The notes under the pieces were generated by a model. The model saw only the letters and a list, made by a program, of their open reading frames with translations. It ran no database searches and was not told where the DNA came from. Below are positions 25,007 through 33,900 of a stretch of DNA of 34,409 nt, piece by piece; the first letter of the stretch is position 1; every line of letters starts with the position of its first letter. The DNA comes from Promethearchaeota archaeon. Its GTDB lineage: Archaea; Asgardarchaeota; Lokiarchaeia; Sigyniarchaeales; SOKP01. The stretch lies in the NCBI GenBank assembly GCA_008080735.1, contig SHMW01000043.1, positions 1 to 34,409 of the forward strand, written 5' to 3'. Made by a program: the position numbers and the translations under genes.

Positions 25007-26086
25007 CTAAATCATTTTTTCACTTCGGAATTGTTCTAATTCTTCCTTTGAATATCCTAAGAGATCAATATAAATCTCATCATTATGAGCTCCAAATACA
25101 GGTCCTGCGGATTCCACTCTACCACTAACCTCAGAGAATTTAATGAGTGGACCTGGAATAGTCGCTTTCTCAACCCCCCACTCGGAGAAATCAAAATTCT
25201 GGACTAACATTCCTCTTTCATTCAAATTTGGATGTTTATGAACTTCATTCATATGAATAACCTTTCCGCATGGAATTCGGACCTTCTCTAATTGGCGTAT
25301 GGCTTCATCTCGAGTTAAATTTTTACTCCACTTCCTAATGATCTCATCTAACTCGTCAACATGATTAAAACGCTTTATGATATTGTTAAATCTTGGATCT
25401 TCTAATAACTCGGGTTTGTTTAAAATATCGTTCATAAGCCTCTGAAATTGCTTTTCTGTTAAAGTGGTAAGAACGATCATTCCATCTTTTGTTTTATATT
25501 GATTATATACAGGTAAAAATTTTGTTCCCAATTCTAGAGTCTTTGCCATGGAGATGAATTCTCTAGCTTGGGCTCGCATATTAATCGCAAACATGAGATC
25601 ATGCATAGATATATCAATAAATTGTCCCTTTCCTGTTTTTTCTCTATGATACAACGCCTGACTGATTCCGATCGCAGCAACATGTCCCGCTGTATAATCC
25701 GCTATTGGAAGTTTTGGTGGCCCTTCTTTCAAACCTAAAGCATCTAATATTGCCGCTTCGCTTTGAATGATGATATCAAACGCGGTTTTGCTTGTATATT
25801 TCTCGAGCCCCTCATTCCCATATCCTGAAATCTTAGCATAAATTAATCTTGGATTAATTTTATTCAATTCAGGATAACCCAGCCCCCATCTCTCCATTGT
25901 ACCTTTTACAAAATTTTCAATAAGCACATCTGATTTTTTAACCAATTTTTTGAAAATGGGTTTTGTTTCTTCCTTCCGCAAGTTCAATGATATTGATTTT
26001 TTTCCTCGGTTTAAAATTGAAAAGAGTGGAAATATTGATTTATCATATACCGTGAATAATCGAAAGGCTTCACCAAAAGGAGGAGG
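25007..26086 (-). CDS. CaiB/BaiF family III CoA-transferase, main part (interrupted gene)
   Basis: An open frame of 359 residues with no proper start; TTG 25987 is the first start-like codon, but the homology begins at 26086. It opens P-P-P-F-G-E-A-F-R-L-F-T, then S-I-L-N-R-G-K-K-S-I-S-L-N-L (family N-R-x-K-K-S-I-x-L-x-L), V-K-K-S-D-V-L-I-E-N-F-V-K-G, Y-A-K-I-S-G-Y-G-N-E-G, and D-Y-T-A-G-H-V-A-A-I-G, where the catalytic Asp of family III is the D of A-D-Y. It ends normally after the F-G-A-H-N-D-E-I element. The enzyme moves CoA between short-chain or other acyl acids. The N-terminal 39 residues are in another frame at 26118-26234. Joining the parts gives about 398 residues, the usual family length. 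No other defect is seen. Confidence 0.85.
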   Translation of the reverse strand, partial: PPPFGEAFRLFTVYDKSIFPLFSILNRGKKSISLNLRKEETKPIFKKLVKKSDVLIENFVKGTMERWGLGYPELNKINPRLIYAKISGYGNEGLEKYTSKTAFDIIIQSEAAILDALGLKEGPPKLPIADYTAGHVAAIGISQALYHREKTGKGQFIDISMHDLMFAINMRAQAREFISMAKTLELGTKFLPVYNQYKTKDGMIVLTTLTEKQFQRLMNDILNKPELLEDPRFNNIIKRFNHVDELDEIIRKWSKNLTRDEAIRQLEKVRIPCGKVIHMNEVHKHPNLNERGMLVQNFDFSEWGVEKATIPGPLIKFSEVSGRVESAGPVFGAHNDEIYIDLLGYSKEELEQFRSEKMI

Positions 26087-26117
26087 TTATGGTAAATACG
26101 CGAACAGCGTATTAAAT
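26087..26117 (-). other. 31-base hairpin insertion in the CoA-transferase gene (candidate intron)
   Basis: Minus-strand segment separating the two parts of the CaiB-like gene; the end points can slide by two bases (26089-26119). It contains a perfect 7-base inverted repeat, AATACGC (26113-26107) and GCGTATT (26101-26095), with a 5-base loop. It has an in-frame TAA for each adjoining frame (26114-26112 and 26089-26087). Removing 31 bases gives K-V-E-P-P-P-F-G-E-A-F in one frame. GGU (26124-26122) can pair with ACC (26093-26091), a short helix just outside the hairpin. Confidence 0.55.
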
Positions 26118-26234
26118 TTCCACCTTGATGACTTCTGCTCCTTGATCGGCAAAAAAGATGCTTGTCCACGGGCCACTAATGAACTGACTGCAGTCTAAAA
26201 CTCTTAAACCATCAAATATTTGTGGCATATTCAT
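26112..26234 (-). CDS. CaiB/BaiF CoA-transferase, N-terminal part (interrupted gene)
   Basis: A 40-codon frame from ATG 26234 (or ATG 26228). It reads Q-I-F-D-G-L-R-V-L-D, S-Q-F-I-S-G-P-W-T-S-I-F-F-A-D-Q-G-A-E-V-I-K-V-E, the standard N-terminus of family III CoA-transferases (L-x-G-x-R-V-L-D-x-S ... A-G-P ... L-A-D-x-G-A-E-V-I-K-V-E). Codons after V-E run into TAA 26114-26112 inside the hairpin insertion. It is divergent from acetoacetyl-CoA synthetase; an AT-rich AATTAAATCT near 26261-26270 is a possible promoter. Confidence 0.8.
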   Translation of the reverse strand: MNMPQIFDGLRVLDCSQFISGPWTSIFFADQGAEVIKVEI

Positions 26235-26380
26235 AATGAGTAAATTTTGCTTTTTTGCTATAGATTTAATTCTCTTTGTTTAAATAGATTTTCTAAGCAA
26301 ATTTCCAGTTGCTTTTATGAATATTAAATCGATTGATTCTGAGAAGAAATATTTAATAGAATGAAGATCAAAATACACAA

Positions 26381-26388
26381 TATAAAAA
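26381..26388 (+). promoter_or_regulatory. Possible TATA box of the acetoacetyl-CoA synthetase gene
   Basis: TATAAAAA centred about 28 bases before ATG 26413, the spacing of a leaderless transcript. It supports that ATG over the TTG at 26398. Confidence 0.45.
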
Positions 26389-26412
26389 TTCAATAAATTG
26401 TATGTGGAAAAA

Positions 26413-27384
26413 ATGAGCGAAGAACGTAAAAAATTATGGGAGCCGAGTCAAGAATGGATTGAAAACGCAAATGTGACCAAATTTATCGAGTTCGTAAATG
26501 AAAACTATGATATGAATATCAAAGGAGCAAAAGATTTATATAAATGGTCTGTGGAAAAGATACCCGATTTTTGGGCTGCTTTCTGGGATTTTGGAGACAT
26601 AATCGCATCTAGGGAGTATGATGAGGTAGTAGACGATCTTGATAAATTTCCGGGAGCGAACTGGTTTCCTGGCGCACGATTAAATTTCGCGGAGAATCTA
26701 CTAAAATATGAAGATGATCAACTCGCCTTTATCTTTCAAGGTGAAATGAAAAAAACAAAAAAAATAAGCTACAAAGAGCTTAATAATGAGGTTGCCCGTA
26801 TCGCAAAATCTCTCCGAGAGATGGGAATCAAGGCAGGTGACAGGGTAGTTTCGTATATCCCCAACTTGATTGAGACTCCAGTCGCAATGCTCGCGACGAC
26901 AAGTATCGGGGCGATCTGGGCCTCATGTGGGGCGGAACTACAAGCACGAGCAGTGATCGATCGATTTGCGCAAATTGAGCCAAGAGTACTTTTTGCCGTA
27001 GACGGATATTTTTATAAGGACAGTGTATTTAGTATTATTCCGAATGTCAAGGAAGTTGTCGATGCGATTCCCTCTATAGAAAAGGTGGTGGTCGTTTCCT
27101 ACGTTTCTGATGATAAACCGGACATTAGTAGCATTCCTAAAGCAGTTCATTGGGATGATTTTATCGCTAAAGAAGATAATCCCGAACTAACATTTGAGCA
27201 ATTGCCGTTCAGCCATCCAGTTTATATTATGTTTTCGTCGGGAACGACGGGAAAACCAAAATGTATGGTACAGAGTGGAGGGGGTGTGCTAATAAATCAT
27301 TTAAAGGAGCTAATCCTGTCCACGGATCTCAAGCGCAACGACGTTATAAATTATATCACCGCGCCTTCATGGATGATAGCTTAA
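26413..27384 (+). CDS. Acetoacetyl-CoA synthetase, N-terminal part (interrupted gene)
   Basis: 323 residues from ATG 26413 to a TAA inside a 30-base insertion. The ligase activates acetoacetate to acetoacetyl-CoA with ATP. Seen: L-W-E-P-S-Q-E-W-I near the N-terminus, F-P-G-A-R-L-N-F-A-E-N-L-L, A-I-W-A-S-C-G-A-E, and the AMP-binding loop I-M-F-S-S-G-T-T-G-K-P-K (about 270-281). The frame then reaches T-A-P-S-W-M, where the family continues M-W-N-W. Here I-A-stop follows, and the family sequence resumes in the same frame at 27406. Without the insertion the protein is 662 residues, the normal length. No other disabling change is seen in either part. Confidence 0.88.
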   Translation: MSEERKKLWEPSQEWIENANVTKFIEFVNENYDMNIKGAKDLYKWSVEKIPDFWAAFWDFGDIIASREYDEVVDDLDKFPGANWFPGARLNFAENLLKYEDDQLAFIFQGEMKKTKKISYKELNNEVARIAKSLREMGIKAGDRVVSYIPNLIETPVAMLATTSIGAIWASCGAELQARAVIDRFAQIEPRVLFAVDGYFYKDSVFSIIPNVKEVVDAIPSIEKVVVVSYVSDDKPDISSIPKAVHWDDFIAKEDNPELTFEQLPFSHPVYIMFSSGTTGKPKCMVQSGGGVLINHLKELILSTDLKRNDVINYITAPSWMIA

Positions 27385-27405
27385 GTAAACCTTAAGCTAG
27401 CCAAA
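27376..27405 (+). other. 30-base hairpin insertion in acetoacetyl-CoA synthetase (candidate BHB intron)
   Basis: Inserted exactly between the two ATG codons of the W-M-M-W-N-W motif (27373-27375 and 27406-27408). It holds a perfect 9-base inverted repeat, TAGCTTAAG (27377-27385) and CTTAAGCTA (27391-27399), with a TAAAC loop; the TAA stop lies in the left arm. Outside the stem UGG (27370-27372) pairs with CCA (27401-27403), with three-base bulges 27374-27376 and 27404-27406. Cutting between the second and third base of each bulge removes exactly these 30 bases. Confidence 0.65.
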
Positions 27406-28431
27406 ATGTGGAACTGGCTGATCAGTTCCTTAGCTGTTGGCGCAACGATATTTTTATATGATGGTAATCCTCTCTATCCAGAACCCTTAAGAATGTTTGA
27501 GTTGATAGAAAAATATAGAGTTTCAATATTTGGAGTTTCGGCAACTTATATTCACTATCTAATGGGTCAAGGACTAAAACCAAAAGAAAAATATGACGTT
27601 TCATCATTAAGAGAAATCTCTCAAACGGCGAGTGCCCTCAGCCCAGAAGGATTTGAATGGTGTTACAATCAGATAAATAAAGATCTCTATTTCAATTCAA
27701 TTTCGGGGGGTACTGATATCAACGGATGTTTTGCGGGAGCTTTACCTATTCTTCCGGTATATTCTGGAGAATTGCAGGGCCCTGCATTAGCTATGAAAGT
27801 GGAAGCGTATGATGAGAGTGGAGAACCAGTAAGAGATCAGCAAGCGGAGTTAGTATGTGAGGCGCCAGCCCCGTCTATGCCAATCTATTTCTGGGGGGAT
27901 GATGAGAACATGTCGAAATATAAATCGGCTTACTTTGAATATTATGATGAATTAGGTATTAATGTTTGGCGGCATGGTGACTGGATAGTGTATCATAGTG
28001 ACACAGGAGGGATTACATTCTGGGGACGTTCTGATGCCACGCTTAAACCGTCAGGGGTTAGAATTGGAACTTCCGAAATATATAATGTGGTGGAACAACT
28101 TCCAGAGGTTGCTGATAGCTTGGCTATAGGCCATAAGGATGATCAAGGGAATGTGGAAGTTATTCTTTTCGTTGAATTAACTGGTGATGCCGAATTAAAC
28201 GATGAGCTAAGAAATAAAATTAAAACAACTCTACGTGAGAAAGCTTCACCTAGACACGTACCTGCGGTGATTAAGGAAGTACCCGAGGAGACTATACCGT
28301 ACACATTTAGTGGGAAGAAGGTAGAAATTGCCATCACGAAAATCCTTCATGGTATGGATGTATCTAATCGTGGTGCTCTAAGAAATCCTGATTCACTGGA
28401 CTTTTATAAAGAAGTTAAAGATGAACTATAA
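27406..28431 (+). CDS. Acetoacetyl-CoA synthetase, C-terminal part (interrupted gene)
   Basis: 341 residues, in the same frame as the upstream part. It opens M-W-N-W-L-I-S-S-L-A-V-G-A-T and carries the typical order of motifs: S-I-S-G-G-T-D-I-N-G-C-F, Y-S-G-E-L-Q-G-P, P-S-M-P-I-Y-F-W, N-V-W-R-H-G-D-W (the A7 Asp), G-R-S-D-A-T-L-K-P-S-G-V-R-I-G-T-S-E-I-Y, and the C-terminal catalytic-lysine region T-F-S-G-K-K-V-E-I-A. All ligase motifs are present and nothing is decayed, which argues for current function. The ATG has no Shine-Dalgarno of its own, so independent translation of this half is unlikely. Confidence 0.88.
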   Translation: MWNWLISSLAVGATIFLYDGNPLYPEPLRMFELIEKYRVSIFGVSATYIHYLMGQGLKPKEKYDVSSLREISQTASALSPEGFEWCYNQINKDLYFNSISGGTDINGCFAGALPILPVYSGELQGPALAMKVEAYDESGEPVRDQQAELVCEAPAPSMPIYFWGDDENMSKYKSAYFEYYDELGINVWRHGDWIVYHSDTGGITFWGRSDATLKPSGVRIGTSEIYNVVEQLPEVADSLAIGHKDDQGNVEVILFVELTGDAELNDELRNKIKTTLREKASPRHVPAVIKEVPEETIPYTFSGKKVEIAITKILHGMDVSNRGALRNPDSLDFYKEVKDEL

Positions 28432-28481
28432 AGCTAATTTTTAATAAAACTTTATTTATTTTCAAATTCCTCTTTCTTTTA

Positions 28482-30866
28482 TTATTTTGGAAGTGTAAAA
28501 TAAAAGACTGAACCCATATTTCTTCCATCAGAAATCACACCCATATCTCCACCGTGGAAATTTATAATTCTTTTAGAAATATACAATCCAAGCCCCGAAC
28601 CTCCAATTTTCACATCAAATCCTTTTCCAAAGTGTTCTACTTTTCCAAATTGAGTAAATATAATTTCTTTTTCCTCCTCTGTAATCCCAATTCCATTATC
28701 CTTAACATAGACACTCACATAATCTTCTCTATTTTCAACCGATATTTCAATCTTACCGTAGGGCGGAGTAAATTTATAAGCATTAACTAAAAGATTTGTA
28801 AGCACTTCTCGAATCTGGTTTAGATCTATTTTTATCATTATATCTTGCTGGATGCTGATAATTACTTCGTGGTTTCTCAAATCTAACAAGCTTTTAAGGT
28901 CTTTAACGCAATCTTGTATTAATTCTGTCAAATTTTCCTTAGTTTTTTTTAGATCTAATTTTCTTGAACCTAATTTTATGGTTTTAATCACGTTGTTTGT
29001 TATCTGAGTTAACCTATCTGTACCTTCTTTGATGTTCGTGATGAATGTTTCTAAAATTGCGTTCTCCTGCAGCAAATTATCGAATTCCTTAGAGAGGAGT
29101 TCAAGGTATCCATTAATTGAGGTTAGAGGGGTTTTGAGTTCGTGAGAAATTCTGCTTAAAAGTTCTGTTTTCATTCTATTTAATTTAACTAATTCCTCTT
29201 CAGCTTTTTTACGCTTTGTAATGTCAATTTTATTAACAAGGTCTGCTGTCCTTCCATTAAATATGATGGTCCCCGAGATATTGTCTATCCAAATTACCTC
29301 GCCGGACGGTTTTGTTACTCTATATTCATAATGATTAATTACATTTTTTTCTCCTTTTTGTTTTTTTATAGCTTGTTCAAATACTTTTTTTTTATCATCG
29401 GGGTGAACAATTTCAATAAATTCCTTGAGATTCCAATTTTTAACCTCAGAATAAGGATATCCAATGATATTTGCGAATTCCTTATTTATATACACATATT
29501 TATTATCTTGAAGTATTGCTATACCCGAAAGCGATTTTTCAGTGATAATTCTAAACTTTTCTTCTGATTCCCTTAATTTTTTTTCCGCTTTTTTTCGATC
29601 AGTAATGTCTAAGATAATCCCTAGTATTGCTGGTTTAGCGTGATATTCTATTCGATTCGAATATTGTTCTACCCATCGAACTTCTCCATCCTTTTTGAAT
29701 CCTTTATATTGATATTGATTAATTACATCCTTCTCTCCTCTTAATTTTTTGAGCGCTTGGGTCTTTGTAAATTCCCTAAAATCAGGATGGATGATTTTAA
29801 AGAATTCATTGGGTCTCCAACTCAATAATTCTTCAGTTGAATAACCCGTCATATCTGAAAATTTTTTATTGACATATTTATATACTCCATCTTGTATCAG
29901 AAAAATTCCTGCTAAAGCTTGCTCCGCCAGCATTCTAAATCTCTCTTCAGAATCTTTCAATTTTTGTCTTGAAACTATTTTGGGTGTAATATCTCTTTGA
30001 ATAGCGATGAAGGATGATATTTGCCCATCATCACTTAAAAGAGGAGAGATTTTAAAATCACAATAAAAAGTAGTTCCATCTTTTTTCTTATTGAGATGAG
30101 TCCCCGTCCATACGTTCCTAGAAAGGACAGTCTTGTAAATCTCGTTTTGGATTTCCTCAGCCATGGGTTCTGCATTTAAAAAATCTGGGCTTTTGCCTAA
30201 CATCTCAGTTTTTTTATATCCATAGAGTTCTTCTGTTGCCTTGTTTATATAGATTATCTCAAATCGCGTATTGGTAATAATTATCGCATCTTTGACTTGT
30301 TCTGTGATAGAGCTAAGAAATTGCGTTCTCTCTTCTGCTTTTTTATGATCCGTAATATCACGAGAAACAATTAATGCTTTTTTTTCTCCATCTTCATCTA
30401 CAAATGTCTTTCCTTTTGCTTCTACCCAGATCCACCCTCCCGCCTTTTTGTGTAGTCTAATTTGAGCCGAACCATATCCTTTTTTGAATCCTTCTCTTAA
30501 TTCATTCGTCGCTTTTTTCAAATCTTCGGGATGGATATAATTAAGCACACTTTCCCCAAGCAAATCATCCTTATTATAACCTAATGTATGCAGAAATGTA
30601 TTTTCGTTTATATATTCATATTCAAATGCGTGATTTAGTACTCCAATTAAATCATTCACATTTTCAGATATAAGTCTATATTTTTTTTCCGCCTGTTTTA
30701 CTTGTACTATTTTCTTTTTTATCTTATTTTTCAAAAAGGAGATAAATTTATCTGCATCATCATTTTCAATATCAGAATTAGTATACTCTTTGAGTTTTTT
30801 CTTGATTTCTTCAATTTCTTCAACTTTAAATGGATTTTCTAATGGATTAAAAATATTTAACCTCAA
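28482..30866 (-). CDS. Cytosolic multi-PAS sensor histidine kinase
   Basis: 794 residues from a TTG start (the frame upstream reaches a TAA seven codons earlier, and no ATG is near). There is no signal peptide or membrane helix, so it senses inside the cell. After a charged helix, four PAS/PAC units follow at about 65-175, 180-300, 305-430 and 430-560, each closed by a D-I-T-x-K/R-K-K/x-A-E-E-x-L linker. The kinase core has the H-box S-H-E-L-K-T-P-L with phospho-acceptor His575, the N-box N-A-Y-K-F-T-P-P, the G1 box D-N-G-I-G-I and the G2 box G-G-S-G-L-G-L-Y-I. All catalytic motifs are present. No response regulator is adjacent. It lies in tandem with a longer relative and probably arose from the same ancestor. 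Confidence 0.93.
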   Translation of the reverse strand: MRLNIFNPLENPFKVEEIEEIKKKLKEYTNSDIENDDADKFISFLKNKIKKKIVQVKQAEKKYRLISENVNDLIGVLNHAFEYEYINENTFLHTLGYNKDDLLGESVLNYIHPEDLKKATNELREGFKKGYGSAQIRLHKKAGGWIWVEAKGKTFVDEDGEKKALIVSRDITDHKKAEERTQFLSSITEQVKDAIIITNTRFEIIYINKATEELYGYKKTEMLGKSPDFLNAEPMAEEIQNEIYKTVLSRNVWTGTHLNKKKDGTTFYCDFKISPLLSDDGQISSFIAIQRDITPKIVSRQKLKDSEERFRMLAEQALAGIFLIQDGVYKYVNKKFSDMTGYSTEELLSWRPNEFFKIIHPDFREFTKTQALKKLRGEKDVINQYQYKGFKKDGEVRWVEQYSNRIEYHAKPAILGIILDITDRKKAEKKLRESEEKFRIITEKSLSGIAILQDNKYVYINKEFANIIGYPYSEVKNWNLKEFIEIVHPDDKKKVFEQAIKKQKGEKNVINHYEYRVTKPSGEVIWIDNISGTIIFNGRTADLVNKIDITKRKKAEEELVKLNRMKTELLSRISHELKTPLTSINGYLELLSKEFDNLLQENAILETFITNIKEGTDRLTQITNNVIKTIKLGSRKLDLKKTKENLTELIQDCVKDLKSLLDLRNHEVIISIQQDIMIKIDLNQIREVLTNLLVNAYKFTPPYGKIEISVENREDYVSVYVKDNGIGITEEEKEIIFTQFGKVEHFGKGFDVKIGGSGLGLYISKRIINFHGGDMGVISDGRNMGSVFYFTLPK

Positions 30867-30992
30867 ATATTTGATAATTGTAAATTAAAAGAATACAACA
30901 TCTTAATTTCGTTTTATATTCTTAAATTTAATCATTTTTCATTCTATTTATTTAAAAAATCTAGGTTTTTTAATAATGAGGTTTGCAAATAA

Positions 30993-33900
30993 TCAATTAA
31001 TTTGGGGTAATGAAAAATAAAAAGTTGAGCCTTTATTTCTTCCCTCTGATACCATCCAAATCTCTCCTTCATGTAATTCTATTATCTTTTTTGAAATATA
31101 GAGACCTAGACCTGAACCGTCAATATCTATATCGAATCCTTCTCCATAACGCTCGATTTTTCCAAATTGTGTAAATAAATCTTTTTTTTCATCTTCAGTA
31201 AATCCAATTCCCGTATCTTTTATAGAAATTATAATATATTGCTTATTTCTCTCAGAATTGATGAATATTTCTCCTTGCGGGGGAGTATATTTTACTGCAT
31301 TCGAGATAAGGTTTTCTAGAACTGCTAAAATCTTTTCCTCCTCTCCTTTCGTCATTAATTTCTCCTCAATCTCAACAAAGATTGATTGGTTTCGAGTTTT
31401 TGCAATCCCTTTAACAGCATTTACAGCATTTTGTATTATTTCCGACAAATTTAGTTCTTCCTTTTTTAGTTCCATACGACCTGATTGTAATTTTGCTGTA
31501 TTTAAAATATCTTTGATAATATTTCCCAACCTGTCGCATCCATCTTTTATTTCATTAAGGTAATTTAATGCTTCTTGATTTAGTCTGTCCGAGTGGAATT
31601 CCAACAATAAATTCGTAAATCCTCTAATCGAAACTAATGGCGTCTTTAATTCGTGGGAGGTTCTCCTCAATAATTCTGATTTTAAACGATTTAATTTCTT
31701 TAACTTTTTTTCAGATTCTTTTATCTTTTCTTGTGCTAATATCATTCTATTGATATCACTAACAGTTCCTCTAATACCCACGATTTTTCCATTTTTATAG
31801 ATTGGGATGGAATGAACTCGAGCATAAAATGGTGATCCGTCTTTTTTTACCAATAAATATTCGTGAGGTTCAGTTTCTTTTCCAGATAAGACCTTCTGAA
31901 CATTCTTTAAAGCCTTTTCTTTATAGTCCTCTGAAACCAAATCTAAGATATTAATTCCATTTTCTAAATCCTCTTCGCTATATCCAAATTTTCGAAACCC
32001 AGCAGAATTTGTATAGGTAAATCTTCCTCTCATATCACCCTCAAAGATTATATCGGGTAGTAATTCAGCTATATCCCTATACTTTTGTTCTGATTCCTTT
32101 AATTTGCTTTCTGTGAGCTCACTTTCAGTGATATCACGAATAATACCCGCAACTCCAATAATTTTTCCACCATCATTAATTGGGATTTTTCTGGTTTCAT
32201 AAATTCTTTCATTCATCTTTTCTATACTTTTTACAGGTTCTCCTTTTGCTATTGCTTCTAAATCCGTTTCTCGACAACCTTTAGCGGCATTCTCGGACAT
32301 AAGGTCAAAATCTGTTTTTCCAATGATATTTTGTTCTTTTTCTCCAAAAAAATCGGCATTTGCCTTATTTACTAAAAGATATTTCAAATCCTTATCTTTT
32401 AAAAAAAACATATCAGGGCTCGAATCAATAAATAATTTCAGTCTTTTTTCCGATTTCTCCAGCATTTCTTCATATTTTCTTTGTTCTGTAACATCTTCTG
32501 CGGAGCACACGACATATTCTACATCTCCCGATTCATCCAATTTCGGAGTTTTAGTAATAGAATTCAATCTTCTCTCCCCTGATTGATGTGGAACCCATTC
32601 GTCTGTATTAATCTGCTTTTTAGTCGTGAAAACTTCGATATTTCCCTCTTTACACACATCTGCGACATCTTCGGGAAAAATCTCATACAAATTCCTAAAT
32701 GCCATTTGGTCCTTTTCAAATCCATAGAAGTTCGCGTGGGCTTCATTGACCGACCCATATGTTACTGGGTCTGATAAATACCATACTTGTGTTTGAATAT
32801 TGTCTAATAATAATTGTTGTTCTTCGGATTTTCGCTCTAATTTTTCTTTTGATTTTTCTAATCTCTTTTTTGCTTTCTTTTTTTCTGTAATATCTCTTAC
32901 AATTGCCCAATATCCACAGAATTCCCCATTTTTGTCATTTATTTTCCATGTTTTCAAACTTACGGGAAAAACTTCTCCGTTTTTTTTTATGTATTCTTTC
33001 TCATATTCATCCGAATAGCCTCTTTGCTGTACTTGGTTTTGCAGAATATCTTCTTCCATTTTATGATATTTGACAGAGGTTAAATCTTGATAGGTGAGAT
33101 TTTTAACTTCATTTTTAGAATAGCCCACCATGTTGAGAAATGCTTGATTACAATCTGTAACTTTTCCTTGCTGGTCCACCATCGCAATTCCATCAAGACT
33201 GGACTCAAATAAATCTCGGTATCTTCGCTCACTGTTTTTTAGATTTTTTATGACTCTTTTTTCTTTATCGATTTTTCGCATTGTACCGATTATCTGCCTT
33301 TTTTCTCCAAAATCAACGATTTTTCCCTTAGATTTTACCCATACATAATTTCCATTCGCATCTTTCGCTCTATATTCTGCTGAAATACTAATTTTTTTTG
33401 GAAATTCCTTAAACTGTTCTACCACGCGAGCTAAGTCTTTGGGATGAACATATTCAAAAAAACGATGTCCCAATAATTCTTCTTCTCTATATCCAAAATT
33501 CGTGTGGATCTGCGGACTAACAAATTCTATTTTACCTTTTAGATCGAGAATCATTACGACATCGAATAAATTAGTAATAAGATTTCTATACTTTTTTTCC
33601 GACTTAATTAAGCGATTTTCTGTCTCTCGTTGTTTTGTAATGTCTCTTGAGATTACCAAACCTCTGAGTTTTCCATCATAATCTTTAAATGTTTTACCTT
33701 TTGATTCCATCCATATCCAATTCCCTTCTTTATCCTTGAATCGAAATTCGGACATGGCAAAACCCTCGTCAAAACCCTGTTGTAATTTTGTAAAGATCCT
33801 CCGCCGATCCTCTGGATGAAAAAATTCTATGACCGATTTTCCAATTAGATCTGACGCCTCATACCCCAATTTATTCTTGTAAAATTTTTCATTAAGCTCT

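Noticed and set aside
25950..26198. Plus-strand open frame of 82 codons between the two CoA genes
   Set aside because: It is antisense to the CoA-transferase N-terminal region and the insertion; the minus strand carries the homology.
26087..27405. The two hairpin insertions as remnants of a mobile element
   Set aside because: They share no sequence with each other beyond general form, show no target-site duplication longer than 2-3 bases, and no larger copy or transposase is in the window.
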